Shown here: one piece after another, positions 50,695 through 59,104 of the stretch
Position numbering within the stretch: position 1 is the stretch's first letter
Layout of the letters: each line of letters starts with the position of its first letter
Source: JAJRXR01 sp041402005
GTDB lineage: Bacteria; Planctomycetota; Phycisphaerae; Phycisphaerales; UBA1924
NCBI GenBank assembly: GCA_041402005.1
Contig: JAWKTB010000006.1
Coordinates: forward strand, 124,001-188,000
Length of the DNA stretch: 64,000 nucleotides
Reading direction: 5' to 3'
Notes under the pieces: generated by a model
Databases searched by the model: none
What the model saw: only the letters and a program-made list of their open reading frames with translations
What the model was told of the DNA's origin: nothing
Translations under genes and position numbers: made by a program

Positions 50695-52680
50695 TCAGTT
50701 GGGCTCGACCATGAGGTAGCCCATCATCTCCAGGTGAAGCGCCGAGCAGAACTCGGAGCAATAGAAGGGAAACGTGCCTGCAGTATCCGCCACGAACTCG
50801 ATCGTCACGTTCTCGCCCGGTTCCAGTGACGCGGTGATGTTGTACACAGGTACCGCGAACCCATGCGTGGCATCCACGGCGCGCTCAGTATTTGTGATGT
50901 GCCAGCGCACCTTGTCACCCTGCTTGAGGTAGATGTGCTCGGGATTGAAGTGGCTGCGGATCGCGGTCATGAAGATGTCGACGGTGCCGTCGTCGTTGCG
51001 TTGCACCCGCTCCATCTTGGGCTTGGGCGCCATCGGGTTGATGTTCTGCACGTGCGGGTCCCACCCGACCTCGGGGTAGGTCGCCCACGCGTGGATCTTG
51101 TCGGCCTTGATGATCTGGGCATAGTGCGGTTCGCCGACGCCCATCGCCATGTCATAGATCACGGGCGCGTCGGTACCTTTCGCCGAGATGTCGATGAGCT
51201 GCAGATTCTGCGGCAGCAGGGGGCCGGTCTGCACGAAGCGGTCAACAGACCATTTGTTCAGCGAGACGAGGTACTTGCCGTCCGGGCTGACGGTGTCGCC
51301 CTCGGCCGCCGCGATGTGCCCGACGTTGTAGTGCACCGGAGTCTTGTGGACGAGTGTCCAGTCCGGCTCCGGGGTCAGCGACCCGTACGACCCGCCGAGC
51401 GTCCATCGCGCCACGGCCGAATCCAGGTACAGCGAGGTGTAGGCGTACCCGTCCGGTCCGAACTGCGTGTGTAGCGGGCCGAGCCCGACCTCGATGCGCG
51501 ACTCGACAACGCTGTCGAAGTCAAGGATCGGCACCCCGAACTCGTCAGTCCCTGAGAAGGTCTTGCTTGCGATCGCCTTCTTGATCTTATCCATCGAATA
51601 GATGGTTACGTGCGGGTCGAGCTTGCCTGAGACGACGATGAAGTCGCCCTTGGGCGCCACATCGACGCCGTGAGGGCTTCGAGGCTCGGGCGTGACGTGC
51701 AGCAGGCCCTCATCGAGCGCTGTCTGGAGCGTGATGACAGGGAACCCCTCGATCTGCTCGACCTTGCCCGCCTTAAAGACCTGTTCGGCCTTCTTCCAGT
51801 CGATGATGTGCAGGAAGTCGGTCGCGTTCATGCTCGCACCCGCCTCGAACGGCGGGTTTTTGTCCTGGATGCCGCCCGTCGCGAGCTCGGTGTTCAATGA
51901 GTTCATGAAGAAATACCCGTCGCTCGCTAGCTTGCCCGCGTCGGACAAGTCCTGCCAGTACGGTGGTAGCTCAATCGCGAACGACTGGTCGCTGTCGACC
52001 CGTCCGCGGTTGCGGTCAAACTTCCACAGCGTCACCGAGCCCTTGTACTGCTCCTTGTACTCGGAGATCGGCACATACTCGGCGCCCCACGGACACGCGT
52101 ACTGACCGCCCTCGATGATGTACTCGGTGTTGGGTGTCACGAACGTGCCGCCGTGGTCGCTGAGCGTCAATGGGTTCTTGACGATCTGCTTGGTCTCCCA
52201 GTCGCGTAGGTCGATAACCGCGACGCGTGCGTTGATCTTGTCATTGATGAACAGGAACTGCCCGTCGTAGTCGCCTCCGGTCTCGGACAGCGCCGGGTGG
52301 TGCGTGTCACCCCACAGGTTGGCCTTGCCGCCCGGGAACCCCTCGGCGATGATGTCGTTGCCGACTCCGTACCCCCAGCCCTGCCACGGCTCGGGCGTAA
52401 AGACCGCTATGGAGCGGAGCAAACGCATGCTCGGCAACCCGACGCAGAAGACCTGCCCGGCATGCCCGCCCGATGCGAACATCAGGTACTCGTCCTTCTG
52501 TCCACTCGGCAGGTATGTCTTCGCCGCGGCGACAAGGTCCGCGTTCGTGAGCCCTCGTTCCTTTGCGATAGTCTCGACATCACGCATCGACTGCGCAGAG
52601 GCCGGAGAACCGGCGCAGGCGAGGAATATTCCGGTGCTCGTGGCGGTGACTTGCCTCAGGATTCTCGTTCGAATGCTCAT
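50695..52680 (-). CDS. nosZ: nitrous-oxide reductase NosZ, clade II (Sec-dependent)
   Basis: A 661-residue periplasmic copper enzyme reducing N2O to N2. It has a Sec-type signal without a twin-arginine motif (ATSTGIFLACAGSPASAQ), as in clade II. CuZ histidine motifs are present in DTHHPALSETGGDYDG, RSPHGVDVAPKGD, GPLHTQFGPDG, NVGHIAAAEGD and VGEPHYAQ; the C-terminal CuA domain ends with FPFYCSEFCSALHLEMMGYL. ATG at 52680 follows AAAGGG. Seems intact. Confidence 0.97.
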   Translation of the reverse strand: MSIRTRILRQVTATSTGIFLACAGSPASAQSMRDVETIAKERGLTNADLVAAAKTYLPSGQKDEYLMFASGGHAGQVFCVGLPSMRLLRSIAVFTPEPWQGWGYGVGNDIIAEGFPGGKANLWGDTHHPALSETGGDYDGQFLFINDKINARVAVIDLRDWETKQIVKNPLTLSDHGGTFVTPNTEYIIEGGQYACPWGAEYVPISEYKEQYKGSVTLWKFDRNRGRVDSDQSFAIELPPYWQDLSDAGKLASDGYFFMNSLNTELATGGIQDKNPPFEAGASMNATDFLHIIDWKKAEQVFKAGKVEQIEGFPVITLQTALDEGLLHVTPEPRSPHGVDVAPKGDFIVVSGKLDPHVTIYSMDKIKKAIASKTFSGTDEFGVPILDFDSVVESRIEVGLGPLHTQFGPDGYAYTSLYLDSAVARWTLGGSYGSLTPEPDWTLVHKTPVHYNVGHIAAAEGDTVSPDGKYLVSLNKWSVDRFVQTGPLLPQNLQLIDISAKGTDAPVIYDMAMGVGEPHYAQIIKADKIHAWATYPEVGWDPHVQNINPMAPKPKMERVQRNDDGTVDIFMTAIRSHFNPEHIYLKQGDKVRWHITNTERAVDATHGFAVPVYNITASLEPGENVTIEFVADTAGTFPFYCSEFCSALHLEMMGYLMVEPN

Positions 52681-52755
52681 AATGATGCCCTTTCTGTCTG
52701 AACGGCGGTGCGGTGTTGTCGGTCTGTGTGTCATCCTTATTGATGTCATCTTCTC

Positions 52756-53604
52756 TCAGGATCCCATCGCTTCGTCCTGTACGGCTCGGATGTAGTTCAC
52801 AATCGCTTGGAGTTGCTCGTCGGTGATCGCCGGGTTGCCCCCCTTCGGCGGCATGTCAACACCGGTCGTGTTGCTCGCGTCCCAGACCGGGCGCCCAGTC
52901 TTGATAAACGTTATGAGGTCCTGGTCACTCTTGCCGCGAACGAATCCGCTCGTCGTGAGAGGGAGCCCCTGGCTTTCGACACCCTGGGCGCCGGTGCCAT
53001 GGCACGCAGAGCACGATGCGATGAACAGGTCGTACCCGGGATGAGCCGTGAGCTCGATCAATGTTGCCCCGTGATTACCCGCCTGGGCTTTGATGTTCCA
53101 GGGCTCGACCGAAACGGGCGGAACGCCGGGCTCCTGCATGAAGCGAAGATACACAATAAGATCATTGATCCTGTCATCGTCGAGTTGCTGCGCCCCCCGC
53201 GGGGGCATCAGGGCCCCGGTCGTGTTCAGAGGGTCGTTGGGCTCGCGTCCACCTACGAGCAGTTCGAAGAGCTCCTGATCCGAGCTCTCCTGAACAAATG
53301 CACTGTTGTGGATTGGCTTGCCCAATCCACGCACTCCATCTCCCCTGGGACCGTGGCAGACGACACAAGCTGTCTGGAATGACTGCTGACCGCGTCGGAG
53401 CGCCGTGACATCCAGCGAGAGCTCCTCTGCGATCCGCTGTTCACGAAGCTGCTGCGATCGGAGTGTTTCGCCATAGCGGAAGTTGGATGCGATGGCGCCG
53501 CCGATGACGGTGGCCGCGAAAGTCACCAAAAGGGCCGCCGCGAACAGGATTTGCAGGACCGGAAACCGGTCGCTCTCCATTCTGCTGTTCGAGCCAGACG
53601 TCAT
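52756..53604 (-). CDS. membrane-anchored diheme c-type cytochrome, likely NosZ electron donor
   Basis: A 282-residue protein with an N-terminal membrane anchor (LQILFAAALLVTFAATVIGGAI) and two cytochrome c domains with CVVCH (about residue 86-90) and CSACH; distal methionines are plausible in ALMPPRGAQQ and VDMPPKGGNP. As the first gene of the nos operon it probably passes electrons from the quinol pool/bc1 complex to NosZ. ATG at 53604 follows a GGAGGT site; an upstream in-frame ATG (53655) lacks one. Confidence 0.88.
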   Translation of the reverse strand: MTSGSNSRMESDRFPVLQILFAAALLVTFAATVIGGAIASNFRYGETLRSQQLREQRIAEELSLDVTALRRGQQSFQTACVVCHGPRGDGVRGLGKPIHNSAFVQESSDQELFELLVGGREPNDPLNTTGALMPPRGAQQLDDDRINDLIVYLRFMQEPGVPPVSVEPWNIKAQAGNHGATLIELTAHPGYDLFIASCSACHGTGAQGVESQGLPLTTSGFVRGKSDQDLITFIKTGRPVWDASNTTGVDMPPKGGNPAITDEQLQAIVNYIRAVQDEAMGS

Positions 53605-53670
53605 CGTCGATACCTCCGCGTGTTTCCTCTCGCAGAAATGTGTATATGTGGACACACAAAGCCACTAGTC

Positions 53671-53699
53671 ATGCTAGATAAGGCCGTGACTGGTGTCAA
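53671..53699 (-). promoter_or_regulatory. promoter of the nos operon
   Basis: TTGACA at 53694-53699 and TAGCAT at 53671-53676 with a 17-nt spacer on the minus strand. The -10 box is overlapped by an imperfect CTAG-TCATG-CTAG palindrome, and a TGTGT...ACACA dyad (53639-53658) lies just downstream; either may be the operator for an Rrf2 or other regulator. Confidence 0.65.
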
Positions 53700-53711
53700 G
53701 TTGCCCCACGC

Positions 53712-54206
53712 TCAGGCTCTGGGTTCTGGACTTGATTCGTTCGTGGAAACTCGGAGACTGACTGACGTCGGCAGCCCTCCCGAGGATTCGCAAAACGCTC
53801 GAACACCGCCCTCGCCGTCAAGCAGTTCGCTTAGGGAGGTCGACGCGAACGTCTGTTCCGTCCGCGCCATTTCCGCATCGAGCAGGCGGTGGAGCGGGCA
53901 AAGCTGCGTGTGTCCTTTGATGCCGAGGGGGCATCGCTCGATCCGCTGAATAATGGTGTCAGAGGCGCTCAGGACATCAAGAACACTGATCGCAGTTGCC
54001 ACCTTTGCGAGCGCAAAGCCGCCCCCGGTACCGCGATGGACGGTTAGGATGCCTCTCCTTGCGAGCATGCGGAGGATCTTCTGGAGGTAGCCCACTGGCA
54101 CCTGGATGGCCGCAGAAATCTCTTGGGCTGATGCCGGCTCGCTCGAAGAGCGCGCGGCGAGGTATATCGCGGCACGAAGCGCGTACTCGGAGGTCTGGGA
54201 GATCAT
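53712..54206 (-). CDS. Rrf2 family transcription regulator
   Basis: A 164-residue dimeric winged-helix regulator. MISQTSEYALRAAIYLA and VPVGYLQKILRMLARRGILTVHRGTGGGF are family hallmarks. Rrf2 sensors such as NsrR use three cysteines to hold an Fe-S cluster; here only two are seen in the segment (CPLGIKGHTQLC), so cluster type or presence is uncertain. It is immediately upstream of the nos operon on the same strand and likely controls it in response to NO or redox state. Start at 54206 (MISQTSEY) by conservation. Confidence 0.88.
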   Translation of the reverse strand: MISQTSEYALRAAIYLAARSSSEPASAQEISAAIQVPVGYLQKILRMLARRGILTVHRGTGGGFALAKVATAISVLDVLSASDTIIQRIERCPLGIKGHTQLCPLHRLLDAEMARTEQTFASTSLSELLDGEGGVRAFCESSGGLPTSVSLRVSTNESSPEPRA

Positions 54207-54241
54207 GCGGTGACACCGTGCTGCAAAGTGGAGCGACAAAT

Positions 54242-54270
54242 ACACTAGAGGCGCCCGGGTGCCGTGTCAA
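54242..54270 (-). promoter_or_regulatory. promoter of the rrf2 regulator
   Basis: TTGACA at 54265-54270 and TAGTGT at 54242-54247 with a 17-nt spacer on the minus strand, about 36 bp upstream of the start codon at 54206. Confidence 0.6.
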
Positions 54271-54486
54271 CAGCGCATCTGCGGCATCAATCAAGTGCCC
54301 ACAGACCAACAGGCTTCCAGCCGCCGACGGGGCAGAATCGGCGTGAGCGTGGGAGAAGATCGAGGTCCGCGTCCGGAACGCTCTCCGGCGGGAACGATGG
54401 CCGCCCGAAGTCAGTGCCGGGACTGCGAGAGGTGGTGACAATGGATTCGTGCACCGTCACGCAACCGTTTGAGCCGGGGGCGCCTG
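54271..54486. other. intergenic region upstream of rrf2
   Basis: No convincing gene. The sequence between the rrf2 promoter and the ABC exporter operon shows no clear repeat or hairpin with a T-tract; it may contain remnants, but none can be identified. Confidence 0.4.
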
Positions 54487-54555
54487 CTACGCCATGAGCT
54501 CACTCAAGCTGGAGATCGCCGCCACCACAAATGGCACGGTGACCATCAGGGTCAT
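54487..54555 (-). CDS. possible 22-residue hydrophobic peptide after the ABC ATPase gene
   Basis: Begins 2 nt after the ABC ATPase stop (TGAAGATG) and encodes MTLMVTVPFVVAAISSLSELMA. Could be a membrane micropeptide or the remnant of a longer permease gene. Very weak support beyond position and hydrophobicity. Confidence 0.2.
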   Translation of the reverse strand: MTLMVTVPFVVAAISSLSELMA

Positions 54556-54557
54556 CT

Positions 54558-55295
54558 TCAGCACACCGCTCGGGGTGAGTTCGCTGTGTCATGACGTTGG
54601 GTTTCGTCACGTGTCACTGCGCCATCTTCGAGTTCGACAACCCGGTCGAAGACGTCCAACGCCCGCTGGTCGTGCGTGACGACCATGACTCCCGCGCCAT
54701 GCGTGTGTCCGAGATCACGGAAGAGCTCCATGACCTGGCGTCCGAGCGTCCCGTCGAGGGCCGCGGTCGGCTCGTCGGCGAGCAGCAGGCTCGGCTGGTT
54801 CGCCAGCGCCCGTGCGATCGCCACGCGTTGCTGCTGACCGCCCGAGAGCTTGGCCGGGTGGTGGTGCGCTCTGTCGGCGACGCTGAGAGCCTCCAAGAGT
54901 TCATTCGCTCGCGAGCGGGCGGCTCTCGTCGGCGCATCGGCGATATTGAGGGCGACCAGCACGTTCTCCATCGCGGTCAGGAACGGGATGAGATTCGCCT
55001 TCTGAAAGACAAAGCCGAGTCGCTCGCGTCTGGTTCGGCGGAGATCGACCAGGGACTGCCCACCCCTGACCACGTGCTCGCCGTCGAGCAGGACGTCCCC
55101 CCGCGTGGGCGTGGCGATCATGCCCATGATGGAGAGGAGGGTGGACTTGCCCGAGCCGCTTGGACCGAGCAGAGCGACGACCTCGCCGTGATCGATCGAG
55201 AGCGAGACATCGCGGAGCGCGACAACGCGTGTCTCACCCTCGCCGTAGACCTGGGAGACGGACCGCACTTCGATCGCCGGCGGGCTCGCGGTCAT
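54558..55295 (-). CDS. ABC transporter ATP-binding protein, MacB/LolD type
   Basis: A 245-residue ATPase with Walker A GPSGSGKST, Q-loop FVFQKANLIPFLTAMENV, signature LSGGQQQRVAIARAL, Walker B LLLADEPTAALD and switch HDQRALD. This subfamily drives mechanotransmission exporters together with an FtsX-like permease and a membrane fusion protein, both encoded directly upstream. ATGA overlap with the permease gene. Confidence 0.93.
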   Translation of the reverse strand: MTASPPAIEVRSVSQVYGEGETRVVALRDVSLSIDHGEVVALLGPSGSGKSTLLSIMGMIATPTRGDVLLDGEHVVRGGQSLVDLRRTRRERLGFVFQKANLIPFLTAMENVLVALNIADAPTRAARSRANELLEALSVADRAHHHPAKLSGGQQQRVAIARALANQPSLLLADEPTAALDGTLGRQVMELFRDLGHTHGAGVMVVTHDQRALDVFDRVVELEDGAVTRDETQRHDTANSPRAVC

Positions 55296-56503
55296 GTGAG
55301 CACCTCGCGGGCCTCGACGCGCATGGCCCGCCAGATCCCCAGCGCGCTTCCGAGAACACAGATCAGCGTGACGGCGCCGGCGAGCCAGAGGTACATGTCG
55401 GGCGTGATGATGACGCGTCTCGGGAAGTGTGGGAATAGGCGCTGGCCCGCGAGGTAGGCGATCAGGTAGGCGGCCGCCCCCAGGGTCAGGGCCTCCTGCA
55501 GGACCAGCCCGAGGATCATCGAGTCGCGGGCGCCCATGAGCTTGAGCAATGCAATGTCGTGGAGCTTGTCGAGCGTCAGGGTGTAGAGGATGAGCGCCAC
55601 AATGATCGCCGAGATGACGACGAGGAGCACGCGGAACATGCCGATCTGGCGACGCGCTTTGTCAACGGGTCCGCGCAGCAAGAGATCGCGCTCTTGCGCG
55701 GCCGTGAAGACGGACACGTCGGGCCAAGCCGCGATGGCCGCCGCCACGGCATCCCGGTCATACCCGGCCTGGACATTCACGAGCACAGCGCTGACCTGGG
55801 GCGGCGCGAGCGCGGGGATCTGAGCGCTCGGGAGCGAGGATCGTTCGGTCAGCGCGGGCTGCGTACCGCTGAGATCGATGCGTTTCGCCCGTGCTCGGCG
55901 CGCCGCCCGTTCGAGCCGCGTGGACTCGGCGCTGGTATCAAACTGGATCGCCTGCGCATCCGACACCGTAAAGAATGCGAGCCCGTCCCCGCCCGATGAC
56001 ACCATACCCCGGGTGATGCCGACCACCGAGTAGTTGTCCTTGCCCAAGCGGATCAGTTCGCCAACCCCAAGCCCGAGCGAATGGTCCGCGATCATCTCGT
56101 AGTGCCCCTGACGGAGCGAGCGTCCGGCGGCGAGGACGAGCCAATCGCCGCGGTCCTGTGGCCACGCCAAACCGACAACGGCGATCCGCAATGGGCTGCC
56201 ATGATGTTCGCGTTGGATCGTGTGGGTGACGAAGCGTCGCGCCGACTCCACCCCCTGGACCGCGAGTGCCCGATCTTCGAGCGTCATCGGTACACGCGAG
56301 ATTTCGGCGAACGGGCCTCTGGTATCCCGCTGGACGATCCAGAGATCCGCGTCCAACTCATCGATCATTAACGTGGCGTCCTCGACGATGCCCTGGTAGA
56401 TCCCGCCCATGCCCATGACGATGACGACGAGCAGGCCTAGACCCAGCGAGGTGAGCACGAACCTCCCGAGGTTGTGCCGGATGTCTCGGAACGCCAGGTT
56501 CAT
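55292..56503 (-). CDS. ABC transporter permease, FtsX/MacB-like
   Basis: A 403-residue permease with the four-helix MacB/LolCE plan: helix 1 (FVLTSLGLGLLVVIVMGMGG), a large periplasmic domain, and three C-terminal helices (VLLVVISAIIVALILYTLTL, EALTLGAAAYLIAYLAG, LWLAGAVTLICVLGSALGIW). The coupling motif LLKLMGARDSMI is clear. ATG at 56503 overlaps the preceding stop (ATGA). Substrate unknown; location with a hemoglobin suggests stress defence. Confidence 0.9.
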   Translation of the reverse strand: MNLAFRDIRHNLGRFVLTSLGLGLLVVIVMGMGGIYQGIVEDATLMIDELDADLWIVQRDTRGPFAEISRVPMTLEDRALAVQGVESARRFVTHTIQREHHGSPLRIAVVGLAWPQDRGDWLVLAAGRSLRQGHYEMIADHSLGLGVGELIRLGKDNYSVVGITRGMVSSGGDGLAFFTVSDAQAIQFDTSAESTRLERAARRARAKRIDLSGTQPALTERSSLPSAQIPALAPPQVSAVLVNVQAGYDRDAVAAAIAAWPDVSVFTAAQERDLLLRGPVDKARRQIGMFRVLLVVISAIIVALILYTLTLDKLHDIALLKLMGARDSMILGLVLQEALTLGAAAYLIAYLAGQRLFPHFPRRVIITPDMYLWLAGAVTLICVLGSALGIWRAMRVEAREVLT

Positions 56504-57654
56504 CGCACGACCACCCGCTTGCCGGGCCGGAGTGATCGTGAGGCGCCTTTGTCCGCAGGACGGATAACGCGATCCCCCGGGTCCATGCCGTTCCAAATCT
56601 GAACCAGATCTCGCCCTCGCTTGCCGAGTTCACACGCCCGCCACTCTGCCCGCCCCCCGCTCAGCACATACGTGCCCATGCGTCCGTCGCGCGCGGCGAT
56701 GAACTCGCCCGGGACCGCGATCGTGTCCGGAAGAACCTCGGTCTCGATGTACGCCTCGGCGCGCTGCCCGACAGCCCATCTGGGCGGGATCTCCTCCAGT
56801 GCAATGTCCACAAGGAACTCACGGCTCTCCGGATCCACTTCGAGGCCCACCCGGGCGACTCGCCCGATGTACTCGCGGTCGGGCTCGGACCGGAACACAA
56901 CCCGGGCTTGCTGACCGGCTTCGAGCGCGGCGATCGCCGTCTCATCGACCCAGGCCGAGAGCCAGAGCTGCTCCGGCTCGATGACCCGAACGATCGACGA
57001 TCCGGGAACGAGCACATCGCCCGGATCGCGATCGCGCCGGACGACGATGCCCGCAAAGGGGCTCACGATGACTGTCTCGCCGAGCTGGGCGAGGTAGAAG
57101 TCGAGCGTCCGCTCGGCCGCGGCGAGCTGATTCCGTGACTCGACGAGCACCGCCTCGGCGCGGGCGACGTCAGCTTCGGCCACCTTCACCTGCTGCACGA
57201 TCGTGTCCAGCTCAGAGACCGATGCCGCCCCGCTCTCAGAAGCCAACTGGATGCGCTGTGCGTCGCGCTGCGCGAGTTCGAACACGGCCTCGGATCGTGC
57301 GATATCTGTCTCGGCGCGCCCGATCGCGGCGCGCGCCACCTCGACGGACGCCTCGCCGATCTCGACCTGACGGTGCAGGTCCGAGTCATCCAGGCGACAG
57401 ACCAATTGGCCTGCCTCCACCGGGTCGTTCTGATCGACCTCGATGCTGGCGACGCGACCCGCGATCTTGGTCGAGATGACGGCCGAGAGATGCGCGTCGA
57501 GCAGGCCCGTTCCAGTCACCTCGATCTGCAGATCGCCTGTCGTCACCTCGGCGGCGATCACCGGCACGGGACGCTAGAGCTGCTGGTACGCGATGAACGC
57601 GCCGACCCCGATAAGCACGAGCACCACCCCCAGCCGCTTGATCCATCGTCGCAT
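56500..57654 (-). pseudogene. membrane fusion protein of the ABC exporter, interrupted by an in-frame amber stop
   Basis: HlyD/MacA-type periplasmic adaptor. The ATG at 57654 has an AAGGTGAG site and encodes a membrane anchor (LGVVLVLIGVGAFIAYQQL); then a TAG at 57574-57576 interrupts the frame, which resumes RPVPVIAAEVTTGDLQIEV and continues 355 codons with the lipoyl hairpin (TKIAGRVASIEVDQNDPVEAG), long coiled coil and beta-barrel (VIVSPFAGIVVRRDRDPGDV). Without the anchor the adaptor would not be exported, unless a GTG at 57567 initiates a cytosolic form or the stop is read through. One base change or sequencing error would restore it. Confidence 0.8.
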
Positions 57655-57768
57655 TCAACTCACCTTATCTCTGGGCGAACTTCGCGTCTCAACGAAGGAG
57701 AGCCCGAACATCGTTCCCGCGGAGAACACGCACACGATCGTGAGCGATTGCGCGTCCCAGGTGCTCAA
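57655..57768 (-). CDS. 37-residue membrane peptide between hemoglobin and exporter genes
   Basis: A TTG start overlaps the hemoglobin stop (TTGA) and its stop abuts the adaptor ATG (TGAATG). It encodes LSTWDAQSLTIVCVFSAGTM and then FGLSFVETRSSPRDKVS: one transmembrane helix with a basic tail. Such small membrane peptides occur in other redox operons. Position gives moderate support; no homology. Confidence 0.4.
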   Translation of the reverse strand: MSTWDAQSLTIVCVFSAGTMFGLSFVETRSSPRDKVS

Positions 57769-58186
57769 CTGACAGCCGTCTTGTCTGGGGTCAGGCTCAA
57801 GCGTACGGGTATCGCAGCGGCCATGCGGGACGCGAGCTCGTTGAGCGGGCGCTTCATGTCTGAGCCGACGACCTCATCAACCGTTTGCTGCCAGAGACTC
57901 AGCCACCTCGGGAAGTGCTCGGCTTGGATCTCCTGGATGCGCCGATGCACTTCGAGCGGTCGCCCCGCGTACCTTCCGGCCCTGCACACCGCCGACGACC
58001 AAAAGTCGCGCATGGTCGAGAGGTGCCGATGCCGATCCAAGACGCGACGCTCGAACACCGGGCCGAGGAGCGGGTCGTTTCGCGCCACGGCGGAAACCGA
58101 TCGACGAGCGCCGCGATTTCTCGTTCACCGTCGTCGTGGATCTGCGGCGGCTCTTGGCTGGAAATCGGTAAGTTTGCCTCAGACAT
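57765..58186 (-). pseudogene. group III truncated hemoglobin, frameshifted
   Basis: Heme protein likely for NO or O2 chemistry. The N-terminal part (start 58186, MSEANLPISSQEPPQIHDDG, then REIAALVDRF) is in one frame; the rest (ARNDPLLGPVFERRVL, STMRDFWSSAVCRAGRYAGRPLEVH, EHFPRWLSLWQQTVDEVV) is in another. Between DRF and ARNDP only 8 nt exist where family members have four codons, so about 4 nt are missing near 58075-58085. DFWSS...GRY.GRP is diagnostic for group III. First gene of the exporter operon and divergent from the NsrR-like regulator. Confidence 0.8.
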
Positions 58187-58200
58187 CGCTTGCTCCAAAC

Positions 58201-58217
58201 TGGTATTTACAATACCA
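58201..58217. promoter_or_regulatory. candidate NsrR/Rrf2 operator
   Basis: Dyad TGGTAT-TTACA-ATACCA in the 60-bp divergent gap between the truncated hemoglobin and the NsrR-like gene. It is AT-rich in a GC-rich background and placed to control both genes, as for an autoregulated nitrosative-stress repressor. Confidence 0.6.
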
Positions 58218-58246
58218 TATCCAGCGCGAAGCGCGGAGACAACGCC

Positions 58247-58702
58247 TTGAGGCTCACAAATCGGACCGACTACGCGCTCCGGACATTGATGGTGCTCGGC
58301 GCCAGCGGGCGGCGGCACACGGTTCCCGCACTCGCCGAGGCGTTAGGTATCTCGGCGCATCACCTGACCAAGATTGTCCAGGTGCTCCAGAGTGAGGGCT
58401 GGGTCTCGACCACGCCCGGGCGTGGGGGCGGTGTCGAACTGGCAGGCGCCCCAGCGGAGATCACCGTCGGCGAGGTTGTCCGGGCGATGGAACCGGACCT
58501 GCATCTGGTCGAGTGCCTGCGTGAAGAGGGCGCCTGCCCCCTCGAAAGACCCTGTCGGCTCGCGGGCGCGCTACGAACTGCCCGCGACGCGTTCCTCGGC
58601 ACGCTCGACGCGGTGACGCTCTCGGATCTGATCGACGGACATGAAACTTCGCTTCTTAGACTGGTCCCCGCGACACTCAATGTCAATGGGTCCCCCGGAT
58701 AA
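58247..58702 (+). CDS. NsrR-like Rrf2 family repressor
   Basis: A 151-residue regulator starting with TTG (58247), preceded by GGAG. It begins LRLTNRTDYALRTLMVLG, continues with the wing (ILTK-like KIVQVLQSEGWVSTTPGRGGGV) and has three cysteines in the order C-x6-C-x5-C (CLREEGACPLERPC), the Fe-S ligand pattern of NsrR. Predicted to sense NO and derepress the hemoglobin/exporter operon, perhaps also the nos genes, via the dyad at 58201-58217. Confidence 0.85.
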   Translation: MRLTNRTDYALRTLMVLGASGRRHTVPALAEALGISAHHLTKIVQVLQSEGWVSTTPGRGGGVELAGAPAEITVGEVVRAMEPDLHLVECLREEGACPLERPCRLAGALRTARDAFLGTLDAVTLSDLIDGHETSLLRLVPATLNVNGSPG

Positions 58703-59050
58703 GCATCGCCCCGAGCACGAGACCGTCAGCGCAGTTCGCGGGAGACGCGGGGAAGTCACGGTGTCACAAGCTGACAGTGCAGGGCACTCATGGGGAGTTC
58801 AACTTCTTTATGCCCGTGGCATAGCAACCTCTCGCACGGGATCAACCCGGATGGCGACGGGGCCGACAATACCGACGACGAGGAAGCACATCAAAGCCGA
58901 ACGCGATGGATCTTGATGGGGGGGGGAAACAACCGTCATTGGGAGTGACCATGAAACGGCGTGAACTTAAAGAGACTCGGGTTGGGGGCAAGGGAAATCT
59001 TCTCCGAAACCCCTTGCCAATTGCGAATATATCCAACGCAACCGTGTCGA

Positions 59051-59094
59051 TTGCCAACGTGAATGTCGTCGGTTCGAATCCGATCACCCGCTTT
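59051..59094 (+). repeat. 44-bp direct repeat, attR (tRNA-Gly 3' fragment)
   Basis: Identical to 44312-44355. The upstream half of the tRNA is missing, so this is not a functional tRNA gene; it marks the right boundary of the 14.7-kb island and the left boundary of whatever follows. Confidence 0.95.
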
Positions 59095-59104
59095 TGCAAG
59101 TGTC

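Noticed and set aside
53639..53658. FNR/CRP-type site upstream of the nos operon
   Set aside because: The dyad TGTGT...ACACA does not match TTGAT-N4-ATCAA or the CRP consensus; it is listed only as a possible operator.
57574..57576. Pyrrolysine or other recoding at the TAG in the membrane fusion protein
   Set aside because: No downstream structured element or pyl genes are visible; a point mutation or sequence error is simpler. Kept only as a possibility.
59051..59094. A second tRNA-Gly gene
   Set aside because: Only the 3' half is present; the acceptor 5' strand and D-arm are missing, so it is an attachment-site remnant.
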